Of a stretch of 43,258 bases of DNA, positions 1-9,549 are shown one piece after another. The position numbers and the translations under genes were made by a program. The DNA is from Methylaequor sp002691245. Lineage in GTDB: Bacteria; Pseudomonadota; Alphaproteobacteria; Methylaequorales; Methylaequoraceae. The notes below the pieces were generated by a model, which was not told where the DNA came from, made no database searches, and was given only the letters and a program-made list of their open reading frames with translations. The stretch is from positions 1-43,258 of the forward strand of contig NZHH01000020.1 in assembly GCA_002691245.1 (NCBI GenBank), in the 5' to 3' direction. Within the stretch, counting starts at the first letter, position 1. Each line of letters starts with the position of its first letter.

Positions 1-120
1 CTAAATACAGATTTTTGTATTACTTTTTTAAGATAAAGTTATCATTTTTATTATTGCATTTATTATATGAAATTGTTGCTTACTTTTTATTTTTAAAAAA
101 TAAAAGCATGTTAAAAAAAA

Positions 121-258
121 ATGAGTAGAACTGTCTTGCCTTCAAAAATATGCGTTGTATGTAACAAACCATTTTTATGGAGAAAAAAATGGCAAAGAGA
201 CTGGGATAATGTTAAATACTGTTCGAAAAAGTGTATGTCATTGTCGGTTAGATCTTAG
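121..258 (+). CDS. DUF2256 family small zinc-finger protein
   Basis: A 45-residue protein of unknown function. It has two Cys pairs, CVVC near residues 11-14 and C34/C38 in YCSKKC, which flank an aromatic/basic stretch (PFLWRKKW, then DWDNVKYC). This is the DUF2256 pattern, inferred to bind one zinc ion. The length fits the family. The start is the ATG at 121; no strong ribosome binding site is visible, only an A-rich leader. Its last 11 bases overlap the end of the convergent peroxiredoxin gene. The family assignment is from motif recognition, and no function is established. Confidence 0.85.
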   Translation: MSRTVLPSKICVVCNKPFLWRKKWQRDWDNVKYCSKKCMSLSVRS

Positions 259-892
259 TATATCTTAAATAAGGTTTAATTGTTTTAAATTCACCAAATA
301 ATTCTTTTGCCTCTTCATCAGTTACTGCAGGAACTATGATAACATCATCATTTTTTTTCCAATTTGCTGGAGTTGCAATCTTTTTCTTTGAACTTAATTG
401 AATTGAATCCAAAACTCTTAAAATTTCATCGAAATTTCTTCCTGTTGTCATAGGATATGTTAACATCATTCTTATTTTTTTGTCAGGGTCTATTAAAAAA
501 ACCGACCTGACCGTTGCATTTGTTATTGCAGTTCTTATACCATCGGTTGTTTCCTCAGCAGGCAACATATTGTAAAGTTTAGCAATCTTAAGGTTTTGAT
601 CTGCAATTAGAGGGTAATTAACAGTTGCATTTTGGGTTTCCTCAATATCTTTTTTCCAAGCCATGTGGTCATCAACGGAATCAACACTCAATCCTATTAA
701 TTTACAATTTCTTGATTTAAAATCTTCTTCTATTCTAGCCATATAACCTAATTCTGTTGTGCAAACAGGAGTAAAATCTTTTGGGTGCGAAAACAGTATA
801 CCCCAAGCATCACCAAGGTAAGTATGGAAGTTTAATCTACCACTTGTAGTTTGAGCGTCAAAGTTTGGAGCTACATCATTTATTCTTAACAT
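248..892 (-). CDS. 1-Cys peroxiredoxin (Prx6-type AhpC/TSA family)
   Basis: A 214-residue thiol peroxidase that reduces hydrogen peroxide and organic or lipid hydroperoxides in the cytoplasm. The active site is PVCTTELG with the peroxidatic cysteine at C44; the preceding HPKDFTPVC is the classic peroxiredoxin loop. The length and the C-terminal part (VIIVPAVTDEEAKELF, then the LRYTKI end) fit the Prx6/1-Cys subfamily, and no obvious resolving cysteine is present. The gene is divergent from the decarboxylase at 1003 with about 110 bp between them, room for both promoters. The ribosome binding site before the ATG at 892 is weak. It overlaps the convergent DUF2256 gene by 11 bp. The physiological reductant cannot be read from sequence. 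Confidence 0.95.
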   Translation of the reverse strand: MLRINDVAPNFDAQTTSGRLNFHTYLGDAWGILFSHPKDFTPVCTTELGYMARIEEDFKSRNCKLIGLSVDSVDDHMAWKKDIEETQNATVNYPLIADQNLKIAKLYNMLPAEETTDGIRTAITNATVRSVFLIDPDKKIRMMLTYPMTTGRNFDEILRVLDSIQLSSKKKIATPANWKKNDDVIIVPAVTDEEAKELFGEFKTIKPYLRYTKI

Positions 893-1002
893 TTGTACAT
901 TGTATTTAAAATTTATAAAAAATAAATAAAATTTGAATAATTTATGAAATTAAATTTTAAAAAAGTTATAACATTCTTTTAAAAACATGTAAGGAATTAA
1001 AT

Positions 1003-2139
1003 TTGGATAAATTTTTTTTCAAAGATATTAGTTGTCCTTTTTTTATTTTCTATCCTGAAAAATTAAAAAAAAAAGTACAGCAATTCACCAGAGATTTCAA
1101 GGGAAGGGTGGTTTATGCCTTAAAAGCAAATCCATCAAAACCTGTTCTTAATTCTTTAATAAAGTTTGGTATTGATTCTTTCGATGCTGCCTCACTGAAT
1201 GAAATAAAGCTAATAAAAAAAATTATTCCTAATTCAAATGTTTTTTTTATGAACCCTGTAAAATCCAGAGAATCAATAAAAGAGGCTTACTTTAGATATA
1301 AAGTTAGAGATTTTTCTTTGGATAATCTTGCAGAATTTAAAAAAATACTTGATGAAACAAATCATGCAAAAGATTTATCTCTATTTGTAAGATTAGCAAT
1401 TTCGTCAAAATTTTCGGTTGTCTCTTTAGATGATAAATTTGGTATAAATAAAGAAACTGCCCCAAAACTGATAAAAACAATAAAAAATAAAAAATTAAAA
1501 GTTGGCATTTGTTTTCATGTTGGATCTCAATGCATGAATCCGAAGATATATAAAACTGCTATGAAAACGTCTAAAGATGTTGAAAAATCAAGTGGTGTTG
1601 AACTTGATTATTTAAATGTAGGTGGTGGATTTCCATCTTATTATGAAAATTTCAAACCTGTTAACCTGAGTGATTATATTTCTTTTGTAAATGAAAACTT
1701 TTCGAAGGTATTTTGTAATAAATCAAGTACAGTAAAGCTTTTAGCAGAACCGGGTAGATCAATTGTTTCAGATTGCATGTCTTTAGTTGTTAAAGTAAAT
1801 CATAGAAAAAATAATACTTTATTTATTAATGATGGGATCTATGGATCTTTAAATAATGCTGGTAAATTTAATTTTATTTGTCCTGTAAAACTATTTGGTA
1901 GAAATGATAATAAGTCAAAATTAGTTCCATTTAGTTTTTACGGACCTACATGTGATTCTGAAGATTTCATAAAAGGTCCATTTTTTCTTCCAAATTCTGT
2001 TTCGGAAGGAGATTATATTGAACTATTTAATATGGGTGCTTATTCGACTACAATGAAAACTGACTTTAATGGCTTTTTCGAGAAAACTAAATTTTTTATA
2101 AAAAAATATCAAGACTGGGATATTGAGGAGATAACTTAA
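1003..2139 (+). CDS. Type III PLP-dependent decarboxylase, probably ornithine decarboxylase
   Basis: Predicted to decarboxylate ornithine to putrescine, the entry to polyamine synthesis. This is the alanine-racemase-fold (eukaryote-like) decarboxylase family, 378 residues, the usual length. Visible motifs: VVYALKANPSKP near residue 40 (PLP lysine), HVGSQ, LNVGGGFPSYY (phosphate-binding glycines), LAEPGRSIVSD, YGPTCDSEDFI (Cys-Asp of the partner active site) and FNMGAYSTTM. The start is TTG at 1003: AAGGA lies 7 bases upstream, and the nearby ATG at 987 runs straight into a stop. The GPTCDSEDFI loop fits ornithine decarboxylase, but relatives use lysine, diaminopimelate or carboxynorspermidine, so substrate choice is inferred. 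Confidence 0.88.
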   Translation: MDKFFFKDISCPFFIFYPEKLKKKVQQFTRDFKGRVVYALKANPSKPVLNSLIKFGIDSFDAASLNEIKLIKKIIPNSNVFFMNPVKSRESIKEAYFRYKVRDFSLDNLAEFKKILDETNHAKDLSLFVRLAISSKFSVVSLDDKFGINKETAPKLIKTIKNKKLKVGICFHVGSQCMNPKIYKTAMKTSKDVEKSSGVELDYLNVGGGFPSYYENFKPVNLSDYISFVNENFSKVFCNKSSTVKLLAEPGRSIVSDCMSLVVKVNHRKNNTLFINDGIYGSLNNAGKFNFICPVKLFGRNDNKSKLVPFSFYGPTCDSEDFIKGPFFLPNSVSEGDYIELFNMGAYSTTMKTDFNGFFEKTKFFIKKYQDWDIEEIT

Positions 2140-2165
2140 AAAGTTATTTATTGTATTCTCTTATA

Positions 2166-3032
2166 TTAAATAATTAAAAAAACCCCGTAAGAGAGTAATG
2201 AAACTCCAATTATTTTCTGAACTGTAATTTTTTCATTAAAAAATATTTTACCAAAAATTACTGCCGAAAACTGACCAGTAGCTCTTTTTATTGATTCCAT
2301 GATAGGAACAAAATTAAAAAGAATTGCGTAAAATTGTAGAATTGTTGCAAATGTTCCAATGCATAATGTAATAAAAACAAGTGTTAAACTTCTGATTCTT
2401 TTCTTCTTTAAAGCTTTTAAATCCTTAAAAGAAAAAATTACTAAAACTATAAAAGTAAAAATTGATTGAATTAACCCATGAAAATTTACAGAGCTATATT
2501 TTAAGCATATTTTATCTAAAACAGGAGTTAAGCTCCAACAAAATGAAACTAAAATCATTAGATTAGCACTTTTACTATTTATTATATTTTGAAAGCTTTT
2601 TAAAAAATGAGATAAATTTAATTTTTTTGTATAGAGAAAAAGGGTTCCAAAAATTATTATAAAAATCCCTAAATATTGTTGTTTGTTTAGAGTCTCTGCA
2701 AGAAATAAATATGAAAAAAAAGAGCTAAATAAAGGGGAAAAAGATAAAAGAGGGATGGTTAAACTTAATTCGGATTCTTTTATAGATTTAAGAAAAATAA
2801 AAGCTGAAAATATACCCAATAAAACTAAAGTTAAGCCAGGAACAAAGTATGGAGTAATAAAAAAATAAAAACTTTCATTTATACACCATATTAAAAAAAT
2901 TATTATTTGTAGAGTTGAGAATAATATTAGTAATAACTTGGGCTTTATGACCTTTAAGCTCATTTTTCTTGTGAGATCAAACAGAGCCCAAAATATACCT
3001 GAAATGAGACAAATAAAGATCGACGATGACAA
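2166..3032 (-). CDS. EamA/DMT-superfamily permease
   Basis: A 288-residue integral membrane protein with about ten hydrophobic segments in two similar halves, the layout of EamA (drug/metabolite transporter) permeases. The second half begins near residue 155. SPLFSSFFSYLFLAETLNKQQYLGIFIIIFGT in the first half and GKIFFNEKITVQKIIGVSLLSYGVF near the end are the characteristic 'E...GxxLixxG' endings of each repeat (each read here in pieces). The start is TTG at 3032, supported by GGAG six bases upstream (3039-3042 on plus). The neighbours give no substrate clue. The gene converges on the decarboxylase with 26 bp between stops. Confidence 0.85.
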   Translation of the reverse strand: MSSSIFICLISGIFWALFDLTRKMSLKVIKPKLLLILFSTLQIIIFLIWCINESFYFFITPYFVPGLTLVLLGIFSAFIFLKSIKESELSLTIPLLSFSPLFSSFFSYLFLAETLNKQQYLGIFIIIFGTLFLYTKKLNLSHFLKSFQNIINSKSANLMILVSFCWSLTPVLDKICLKYSSVNFHGLIQSIFTFIVLVIFSFKDLKALKKKRIRSLTLVFITLCIGTFATILQFYAILFNFVPIMESIKRATGQFSAVIFGKIFFNEKITVQKIIGVSLLSYGVFLII

Positions 3033-3307
3033 AATTTACTCCAAGTTTGATTGTTCTTTATTTTCTGTTTTTTGTTCTCAAAAAATTACTAATTTTAGTA
3101 ATATCTCTAAAACTGATAGAAACAAGAGATATGTTAATAATTACCTTGAAGAAAATGAAATTGAAAGTCTTAAATTTCTTAAATTCTTTTTGAAATAATA
3201 TCTTGAATAAACCTATGACTAAAAAGCTTGAAACGATTGCTTTACGTAAAAATTAGTTTAGAAAATTTTAGAATTGAGGATAAGGTTATTTTTCAATACT
3301 AATTAGA

Positions 3308-4099
3308 TTACATCCCTGGTAGTCTCATAAGACTGGCTCCAACTGAGTCTAGTTCTTCAGCCATTTGGATGAATTTTACATGCATTTCAAATTTTCTTTG
3401 CTGATCGATTGTATTAACCATTTCTTCAACAGCATTCACATTACTTTTTTCTAAAAAACCAACTACAATTTTTCCTTGCTGATTAGGTTCTATCTGCACA
3501 ATTTCAGTAACACCTTCTTCATTAGGTTCTGATTCAATTCTTATATGACCATCAAGAGTCTTCTTTAATTTATCATTTTCTGCAGGAACGAATGTACCAA
3601 TGGTTGCAACATTCTGAGGTAATGCATCAGGTTCTGCACCAATTGGTTGAATAAATATCTCTCCTTGGGGAGAGATTGTTATCTCACGAAATGCTGGAAT
3701 CTCTAGGGGATTTAAACCGGCATCTAGAACTTTATTTCCGGCACCATCCAATAATTCACCGGTCTCACTTGTCTGGAAATCGCCTCGTCTAGATAGAGAA
3801 GGTTGTCCGCCGTTTCTTGGCTGAACTACAAAGTACCCGTCTCCGTCAAAAGCTACGTCTAACGGATTTTTTGTAAAATCCATTGTGCCTTGTTGAATTG
3901 AGAATCCTCCTACATTTCTTGCTGATACTATTCTTGGTTCAACACCGTTCTGTCTATTTAGATATATAGAACCAAAATCAGTAACAACATCCTGTCTAAA
4001 TCCAGGAGTGCTAAGATTTGAAAGATTATGGGATGTTGCCGTTTGATTTTCCATCAACATTTTCAAACTATTTAATGCAGTTTGAGCCATTCTATCCAT
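3308..4099 (-). CDS. flgF: Flagellar basal-body rod protein FlgF
   Basis: A 263-residue proximal rod protein of the flagellar axial family, exported by the flagellar type III system. The N-terminus (MDRMAQTALNSLKMLMENQT, then SHNLSNLSTPGFRQD) is the FlgF form of the rod signature. The middle has VAFDGDGYFVV, and the end (GFLEKSNVNAVEEMVNTIDQ) is the conserved rod/hook C-terminal helix region. AGGAG lies eight bases before the ATG. It is the last gene of flgB-C-D-E-F, 36 bp after flgE. In most bacteria flgG follows flgF, but here nothing flagellar follows, and about 270 bp without a supported gene separates it from the EamA permease. Downstream rod and ring genes must lie outside this window. 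Confidence 0.93.
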   Translation of the reverse strand: MDRMAQTALNSLKMLMENQTATSHNLSNLSTPGFRQDVVTDFGSIYLNRQNGVEPRIVSARNVGGFSIQQGTMDFTKNPLDVAFDGDGYFVVQPRNGGQPSLSRRGDFQTSETGELLDGAGNKVLDAGLNPLEIPAFREITISPQGEIFIQPIGAEPDALPQNVATIGTFVPAENDKLKKTLDGHIRIESEPNEEGVTEIVQIEPNQQGKIVVGFLEKSNVNAVEEMVNTIDQQRKFEMHVKFIQMAEELDSVGASLMRLPGM

Positions 4100-4135
4100 T
4101 TTTATAATCTCCTAATTAAGTTAAATTTAATTTAA

Positions 4136-7100
4136 TTACATTCTAATATTCACAATTGCTTGAGTTGTTGCAGCAGTTGTTTCAATTGATTTAGCATTTG
4201 CCTGAAAGTTTCTTTGAGCAGTAATTAGGTTCACGAGTTCCTCTGTAATATCAACATTAGATCTTTCTAGGGAACCGGATAAGACTGTACCAAAACCTTC
4301 AGCACCTGCTTCACCAACTGTTGCAGTACCCGAAACAGCAGTTTCCACATAAGTAGAGTTACCAATTTGTTTAAGACCATTCTGGTTGTTAAAATTAGCT
4401 AAAACAATTTTACCTAGCGGGTTATTCTGACCATTCGTATAGTTTGCCCTAACTGTACCTGATGAATCAATCTCTAGACCATCTAATCTACCAGAAGTAA
4501 AACCATCCTGATTCACGGTATTTACTGAGAATGGTTGAGCTAACTGAGTTGATTTGGTAAAGTCGATATCTAGATCAATACTAAATCCAGCTTCCTGCTT
4601 TTCGTAGTGAACACCTTGTTTAGGACTTACAATTCTTCCGGATTTATCGAAAGTCAATTCTCCTTCGTCGATGTACAATGGGAAATACCCATCTACAATG
4701 TTAGCGGGAGGAGTAGTAACCTTATTACCATTTGCATCAACAAATAAAGCTAAACCTTCTGAGTTAGTTGCTTGAGTTAAGTTAAAAATTTGTGGAACTG
4801 TTCCCACACCAAGATCAACATTATCCAGTCCAAATTTACCTGCACCACGAACTTTGATTGTCGAATCTCTTCCTGTGGTTCCATTTGTAAAGGTAAAATT
4901 GTTTGTAGCTGAATTATAGGCTACTGTTATTCCACCACCTACAATACCTGTTGTACCTTCAATTTGGTTCATTCTTTCTTGAAGTGCTTCAGCTAAAGTT
5001 GTTCCAACATAAAAACCTTGAGGTATTTCAATAATGCCTGGAACACCATTAACTGAGACGTTAAATATATTTTCATTATTCTGATTACTCAATCTAAATA
5101 CTTGAGTCAAATCTTCTGTTGCTGACGCTCCAACTGCTACTGCTGGAAGAGCTGCAAGACCTTTTGCCTCTGTTATTACAGCGTTTGTTTTTGTTTTTCC
5201 AACTCCAAGGAGACCATTATCTCCTCCAAAGAAATCTGTTGCATCAGTTATAGAACCATCCGTTGCTGACAGTAGATAACGACCAACTGCAATATTAGAT
5301 GCTGTTTGAGCAGTTGTTACACCGATGGCTCCGTTAGCAGCAATAGTTTCACCTGTTGTCCCACTACTAAATTCAAATGCTTTCAATTCACTATTATAAT
5401 TAACTTTAATTCCAAAACGCTTGTCGTTTAATTGGATTTCGGCTCCATCTGCAACAAATGTAGCCGCTGAAAACTTTTCTCCACCTCTGATGAGAGTTTC
5501 AGTTGTATCATCTGATGTTGGAATACCGAGATTATTGGTTGAGGTTGCTGTAGATGCTCCAAATATTTTAAAACTGTTGAAGTTACTGTTAGTACCCGTT
5601 CCTAATATATTTCTATCAACTTCAAATTGAAGTCTTTGGTTAAGAACGTCATAAGAAACTTCAATTGGAGGGTCTTTTACATCAACCCAATTTGTTGCCA
5701 TGTTTGCAGACCCTGTTATGGTCGCATCTAAGGATCCTGCGTCTGATCCTAGTCCAAGTACTTGACTGGTATTTATAGAGGCAGCAGAACCGTTTATATT
5801 AAACTCAGCACTATGAATTCCAAAAATTGGATCTCCAACAGAAACACTTCCGTGAGCTCTAGCAACTGTTGAACTGTCTACCATTTTATTAGTATAAGCA
5901 TGTTTGTTTGCAGTACCAATTTCTCTTAGCACAACCTTTTTGTTACTAAAGTTAACATCTGCTCCTTTATATACGTCACTTGCTCCCTGAAAAAAAGCTT
6001 CAACACTAGTTGAAAGTTCACTGTATATTTTTCCATCATTATTAGTAGCTGCAATATTAAAGTCAGCATCAGGAAAATTCATACCAGATGTACTACATTC
6101 AACGAAATACTTGTTACCTGAATCTTGGGCTGCTCTAATTACAGTAAATTCTCTTCCATTAAAAAAAGCTGAGTTAGTGGTATCTGTTGCTGACGCATCG
6201 AATAATCCTAATGCTCTTATTTTTTCGTTTACAGTTAAAGCAGGATCGTTTGTCCCAAAATAAAATTTAACAGTATTTTCTGATTGATCATATTCAACAA
6301 TATTTCCTGAATTTCCAGCACCCATTGTGTCAGCTTCGTCATATACGTGAAGTTGCGGACTTTTACCATAATATGAATGCGTTAAATATTTCTCCTCATC
6401 AGTAATTGCTGTAATTGTTCCGGAATCATTAGTAGTAGCATTAGCTCTAGTAATCTTAAATGCCTGGTTGTGTTCAAGAATACCAGTCATTGTCCCGCCA
6501 GTATATTCAGCAAATAAACTGTTTTGTACACCTATAGATGCTGCAGCACTTACAACATCACTCGAAGATGTAACTGCATAATTATTTAGTGAATCATTTA
6601 ATCTGGCTTGAGTATGTGCTAAAAACTGATCTCTTGTGAAATCAGGTGATGCACCTGTTAGTGTTATTCCTTCAAGTGTTGAAACGTATGAATCTGTTAG
6701 AAGGTCAACACTTATTGGCGTTGTTAAGCCTGTTGAAGTTCCATCAGCATTTAGCTTCAATAAATCAATAGTGAGTGTGTCATCAACATTCTGTACAACT
6801 TGAATTTTTTTATCATCTCCATATGAAGAATTTATTGCTCGTTGAATTTCTGTCGATAATTGAGTTGCATTGTACGAACCAGGTCTAATGTCAATGTTTA
6901 CTGGCTGATCTCCATTGTCAACATTCACAGTCATGAAGTTAGTACCCCAAAAAATACCGGATCCGGTATTACCACTCTCCACTGTAGATTTAAACTGAAC
7001 TGGATCGGTTACAATTGTAACAGTTTTGTCACCTTCCTCACCAAAATCAAACCCACTTGCTTCACCAGTAATTTTGGCTGGAGTTGAATCAATTAATGTT

Positions 7101-7972
7101 TTTAAATCATCTTGTTTATATAAAGCGGAACCTTTTCCCTCCAAGAAATAGTTATCATCAGGAACTTTAGTAGTTTGTTGACCAAAACGATCAATAAAAA
7201 TTGGTTGTTTTGTATCATTAACTGCTTTAACAAGATCAGGTTCAATCACTGTATCATTAATAACAAGTCGTGTTTCAAACTTATTAGTAGGGTCGGCAGC
7301 TGACGCTGCTTGTGTTCTGATGAAAAATATAGTTGCGATTGTTGGATTACCTAAATCATCAAAAATTGTAATTGAAGTAGAGTTATTGTATGTCGTTGGA
7401 TCATTAGGGTTAAATACATATCCACTTGCAAATTGTGCATTATCAGTAATAACGTCACTGGTAGCAGATACGTTAACACCTAAATCAATTTGTGTTGTTG
7501 CTTTTGGTGTTCCAGATGTAACTGGAAGCTGTAAAGGAACGGCACTTGTTAAATCTTTTGCAGTAACAGATCCATCAGCATTTACCGGAAATGTTAGCAG
7601 AAACTGACCAGATGAGTCAGTAACATATCTATCATTATTCACGTTGAATGAACCATTACGTGTATAAACTGTTTGTCCTGATGTTAAAGATGGTTTAAGG
7701 GAGAAGAAACCTTGACCAGAAATTGCTAAATCAAGAACGTTAAGAGAGGAGGTAATATTACCTTGAGTAAACTGCTGTTTAACACTTTTAAGAATTGTAC
7801 CAGAACCGATTGAAGATGATGCATTCTGTAATGGTGATGTTGCAAAAATATCACCAAATTCTGCTCTAGATCTTTTAAAACCGGTTGTGTTAACGTTAGC
7901 GATATTATTCGACGTTGCCGAAATATCCGATTGTGCTCCGTTAAGTCCTGTAAGTGCTGTATAAAATGACAT
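4136..7972 (-). CDS. flgE: Flagellar hook protein FlgE, very large
   Basis: This is the hook protein that forms the universal joint outside the cell. The N-terminal D0 region (MSFYTALTGLNGAQSDISAT, then SNNIANVNTTGFKRSRAEFG) and the C-terminal region (LERSNVDITEELVNLITAQR, then NFQANAKSIETT) are typical FlgE, as are FTQGNITSSLNVLDLAISGQ and GFF. At 1278 residues it is about three times the length of enterobacterial FlgE (roughly 400). The excess is between about residues 170 and 1080 and is rich in Thr, Ser, Asn, Asp, Ala and Gly with very few Cys, as expected for surface domains. GGAG precedes the ATG at 7972. It sits between flgD (23 bp gap) and flgF. The reading frame is intact throughout, so the length is not a fusion by frameshift. 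Confidence 0.95.
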   Translation of the reverse strand: MSFYTALTGLNGAQSDISATSNNIANVNTTGFKRSRAEFGDIFATSPLQNASSSIGSGTILKSVKQQFTQGNITSSLNVLDLAISGQGFFSLKPSLTSGQTVYTRNGSFNVNNDRYVTDSSGQFLLTFPVNADGSVTAKDLTSAVPLQLPVTSGTPKATTQIDLGVNVSATSDVITDNAQFASGYVFNPNDPTTYNNSTSITIFDDLGNPTIATIFFIRTQAASAADPTNKFETRLVINDTVIEPDLVKAVNDTKQPIFIDRFGQQTTKVPDDNYFLEGKGSALYKQDDLKTLIDSTPAKITGEASGFDFGEEGDKTVTIVTDPVQFKSTVESGNTGSGIFWGTNFMTVNVDNGDQPVNIDIRPGSYNATQLSTEIQRAINSSYGDDKKIQVVQNVDDTLTIDLLKLNADGTSTGLTTPISVDLLTDSYVSTLEGITLTGASPDFTRDQFLAHTQARLNDSLNNYAVTSSSDVVSAAASIGVQNSLFAEYTGGTMTGILEHNQAFKITRANATTNDSGTITAITDEEKYLTHSYYGKSPQLHVYDEADTMGAGNSGNIVEYDQSENTVKFYFGTNDPALTVNEKIRALGLFDASATDTTNSAFFNGREFTVIRAAQDSGNKYFVECSTSGMNFPDADFNIAATNNDGKIYSELSTSVEAFFQGASDVYKGADVNFSNKKVVLREIGTANKHAYTNKMVDSSTVARAHGSVSVGDPIFGIHSAEFNINGSAASINTSQVLGLGSDAGSLDATITGSANMATNWVDVKDPPIEVSYDVLNQRLQFEVDRNILGTGTNSNFNSFKIFGASTATSTNNLGIPTSDDTTETLIRGGEKFSAATFVADGAEIQLNDKRFGIKVNYNSELKAFEFSSGTTGETIAANGAIGVTTAQTASNIAVGRYLLSATDGSITDATDFFGGDNGLLGVGKTKTNAVITEAKGLAALPAVAVGASATEDLTQVFRLSNQNNENIFNVSVNGVPGIIEIPQGFYVGTTLAEALQERMNQIEGTTGIVGGGITVAYNSATNNFTFTNGTTGRDSTIKVRGAGKFGLDNVDLGVGTVPQIFNLTQATNSEGLALFVDANGNKVTTPPANIVDGYFPLYIDEGELTFDKSGRIVSPKQGVHYEKQEAGFSIDLDIDFTKSTQLAQPFSVNTVNQDGFTSGRLDGLEIDSSGTVRANYTNGQNNPLGKIVLANFNNQNGLKQIGNSTYVETAVSGTATVGEAGAEGFGTVLSGSLERSNVDITEELVNLITAQRNFQANAKSIETTAATTQAIVNIRM

Positions 7973-7995
7973 TTTTTTTCTCCTCTGTTGTTATT

Positions 7996-8700
7996 TTATT
8001 TTTTAGATTTAAGTTTGATTGCCTCAGATGCAGAGATTTCCCCGTAATCTTTTGTTTCTAAAATTACATCTTCACTATTTTTAGGTGCTGACGCGGCAAT
8101 AACTTTGTTATAAACTGCTGTATTTAATCCATCTGACCCCTGAGCATTTCCTGAATAAGCCTGGATAGTTAATTTTGTTTTATTTTTCTTTAACTCATCT
8201 GGAATATCTGTCCAACTAAAACCAACAAGACCTTTATCTTGTGATCCTAAGTTAATTGAATGAACAATTTCACCATTTGATTTTGTAAATGTTAACCCAA
8301 CATCATTTGAGTATAGAGGTAAATCAACTACTCCGTGAATTTCTCCATGTTCGTCTGGGGTAGCTACTTGTCCAGGCACTAGTACAGAGTGACCTAAAAA
8401 CTGTGCAGCTGTAGCAACTCGATTTGGTTCTAATTTTGATCCAAGACTTGTTAGATTATTATTAATTTCTGTAATTCCTGTGACAGTTGAAAACTGTGCC
8501 ATTTGGGCAATAAAGTCTCCATTATCCATTGGTGCAAAAGGATCTTGATTTTGTAATTGAGTAGTCATTAATTTTAAAAAATCCTCTTGCCCTAGGGCAG
8601 TTTTTTTATTGCCTTTTGCTGCTTCTTCTTGAGTTTTTACTCCCAATTTATTTAATATATTATTTAATGATTGTTCTGATGTTTTTGAAATATCTGGCAT
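7996..8700 (-). CDS. flgD: Flagellar hook assembly scaffold FlgD
   Basis: A 234-residue hook cap that guides FlgE polymerisation and is not kept in the finished flagellum. The N-terminal motif LGQEDFLKLMTTQLQNQDPF followed by APMDNGDFIAQMAQFSTVTG is diagnostic for FlgD. The rest matches the Tudor/FnIII-like FlgD region (LGHSVLVPG, then GEIVHSINLGSQDKGLVGFS and W). AGGGG lies about six bases before the ATG. The length is normal. It is third in flgB-C-D-E-F, directly upstream of its substrate gene flgE. Confidence 0.95.
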   Translation of the reverse strand: MPDISKTSEQSLNNILNKLGVKTQEEAAKGNKKTALGQEDFLKLMTTQLQNQDPFAPMDNGDFIAQMAQFSTVTGITEINNNLTSLGSKLEPNRVATAAQFLGHSVLVPGQVATPDEHGEIHGVVDLPLYSNDVGLTFTKSNGEIVHSINLGSQDKGLVGFSWTDIPDELKKNKTKLTIQAYSGNAQGSDGLNTAVYNKVIAASAPKNSEDVILETKDYGEISASEAIKLKSKK

Positions 8701-8711
8701 TTTTCCCCTAT

Positions 8712-9125
8712 CTATTTACCCATACTCGCTGTTTTAAGCATTAATGCTCTAACTGTTGATATTATTTCAACATTATTTTGATATTGTCGAGATGCTTCAA
8801 GCATATCAACATATTCTTCTTCAATGTTTACTGGTGCTCTATATATAAAACCATCTTTATCTGCCATAGGATGGCCAGGTTTAAATTCTTTTATTGGATC
8901 AATATCCATCTTTTTTACAGTTACTGCATCGACGGTAGAGATACCTCTTTTTCTTATTAAATCAAAATATTTGGTTTCAAAAATTGGTTTTATTGGTTTG
9001 TATGCATCTTGTGGACTAGAAGCAATATTATCCGCATTAGCCAAGTTGCTGGCTGTAGCATTTAATCTTACAAGCTGTGCACCCATTGCTCTTTGCGCTA
9101 TATGATAAATATTCTTGATGTCCAT
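8712..9125 (-). CDS. flgC: Flagellar basal-body rod protein FlgC
   Basis: A 137-residue proximal rod subunit. The N-terminus carries the rod signature (IAQRAMGAQLVRLNATASNL, then ANADNIASSP); the end has PVNIEEEYVDMLEASRQYQN followed by NVEIISTVRALMLKTASMGK, typical FlgC. The length is standard (about 135-140). The ATG at 9125 follows the flgB stop without a base between (TAAATG), which suggests translational coupling. It lies in the flgB-C-D-E-F unit driven by the sigma-54-like site at 9550-9565. Confidence 0.95.
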   Translation of the reverse strand: MDIKNIYHIAQRAMGAQLVRLNATASNLANADNIASSPQDAYKPIKPIFETKYFDLIRKRGISTVDAVTVKKMDIDPIKEFKPGHPMADKDGFIYRAPVNIEEEYVDMLEASRQYQNNVEIISTVRALMLKTASMGK

Positions 9126-9515
9126 TTATTCGCCTCTTATTGCACTCATTAATCCTCTTACTTTAGAATTAATAAAGTCTAGTGTTGTTTGGTATCTAAC
9201 TGCATTTTCCGCAAATTCCATTTGTTCTACTGCAAGTTCCACTGTATTACCATCAACAGATGGGTTTACAGATTGTCTATATTGTACTTTTCCTGGGAGA
9301 TTTTTTGAGACCAGTCCAATATGTTTAGAATCTGATGTCTTTAAGGGTCCCTCGTTTAATAATCTTGCTAATTCAACCTCAAATTCAACATCTCGTGCCT
9401 TGTATTGGGGAGTTGCTGCATTTGCAATGTTGGAAGCCAGTATTTCTTGCTTTCTATTTCTAACGCTTAAAGCGTTGCTCAATACATCTAATTGTTGTTT
9501 AATATTATCTACCAT
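9126..9515 (-). CDS. flgB: Flagellar basal-body rod protein FlgB
   Basis: A 129-residue proximal rod subunit and first gene of the flgBCDEF unit. The motif LSVRNRKQEILASNIANAAT followed by PQYKARDVEFE is the FlgB form of the rod signature, and the C-terminal helix (VELAVEQMEFAENAVRYQTT, then LDFINSKVRGL) fits. The length is normal. No strong Shine-Dalgarno is obvious ahead of the ATG at 9515. A sigma-54-type -24/-12 element ends about 35 bases upstream and predicts a leader of about 24 nucleotides. Confidence 0.94.
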   Translation of the reverse strand: MVDNIKQQLDVLSNALSVRNRKQEILASNIANAATPQYKARDVEFEVELARLLNEGPLKTSDSKHIGLVSKNLPGKVQYRQSVNPSVDGNTVELAVEQMEFAENAVRYQTTLDFINSKVRGLMSAIRGE

Positions 9516-9549
9516 TTAATTATTTTTTTCATTATTTTGGTTTAGAATT

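Noticed and set aside
4..21. Small inverted repeat AATACA/TGTATT followed by T-rich sequence at the window start
   Set aside because: Only six A/T-rich base pairs; too weak to call a terminator without the upstream gene.
2938..3198. Open frame on plus between the EamA permease and flgF, possibly a 64-residue protein starting at 3004
   Set aside because: It overlaps the permease start, has no ribosome binding site and no recognisable family. The interval 3033-3307 holds no gene that I can support.
7320..7607. Open frames on plus inside flgE
   Set aside because: They lie opposite a continuous, family-consistent FlgE frame; no start signals or known domains.
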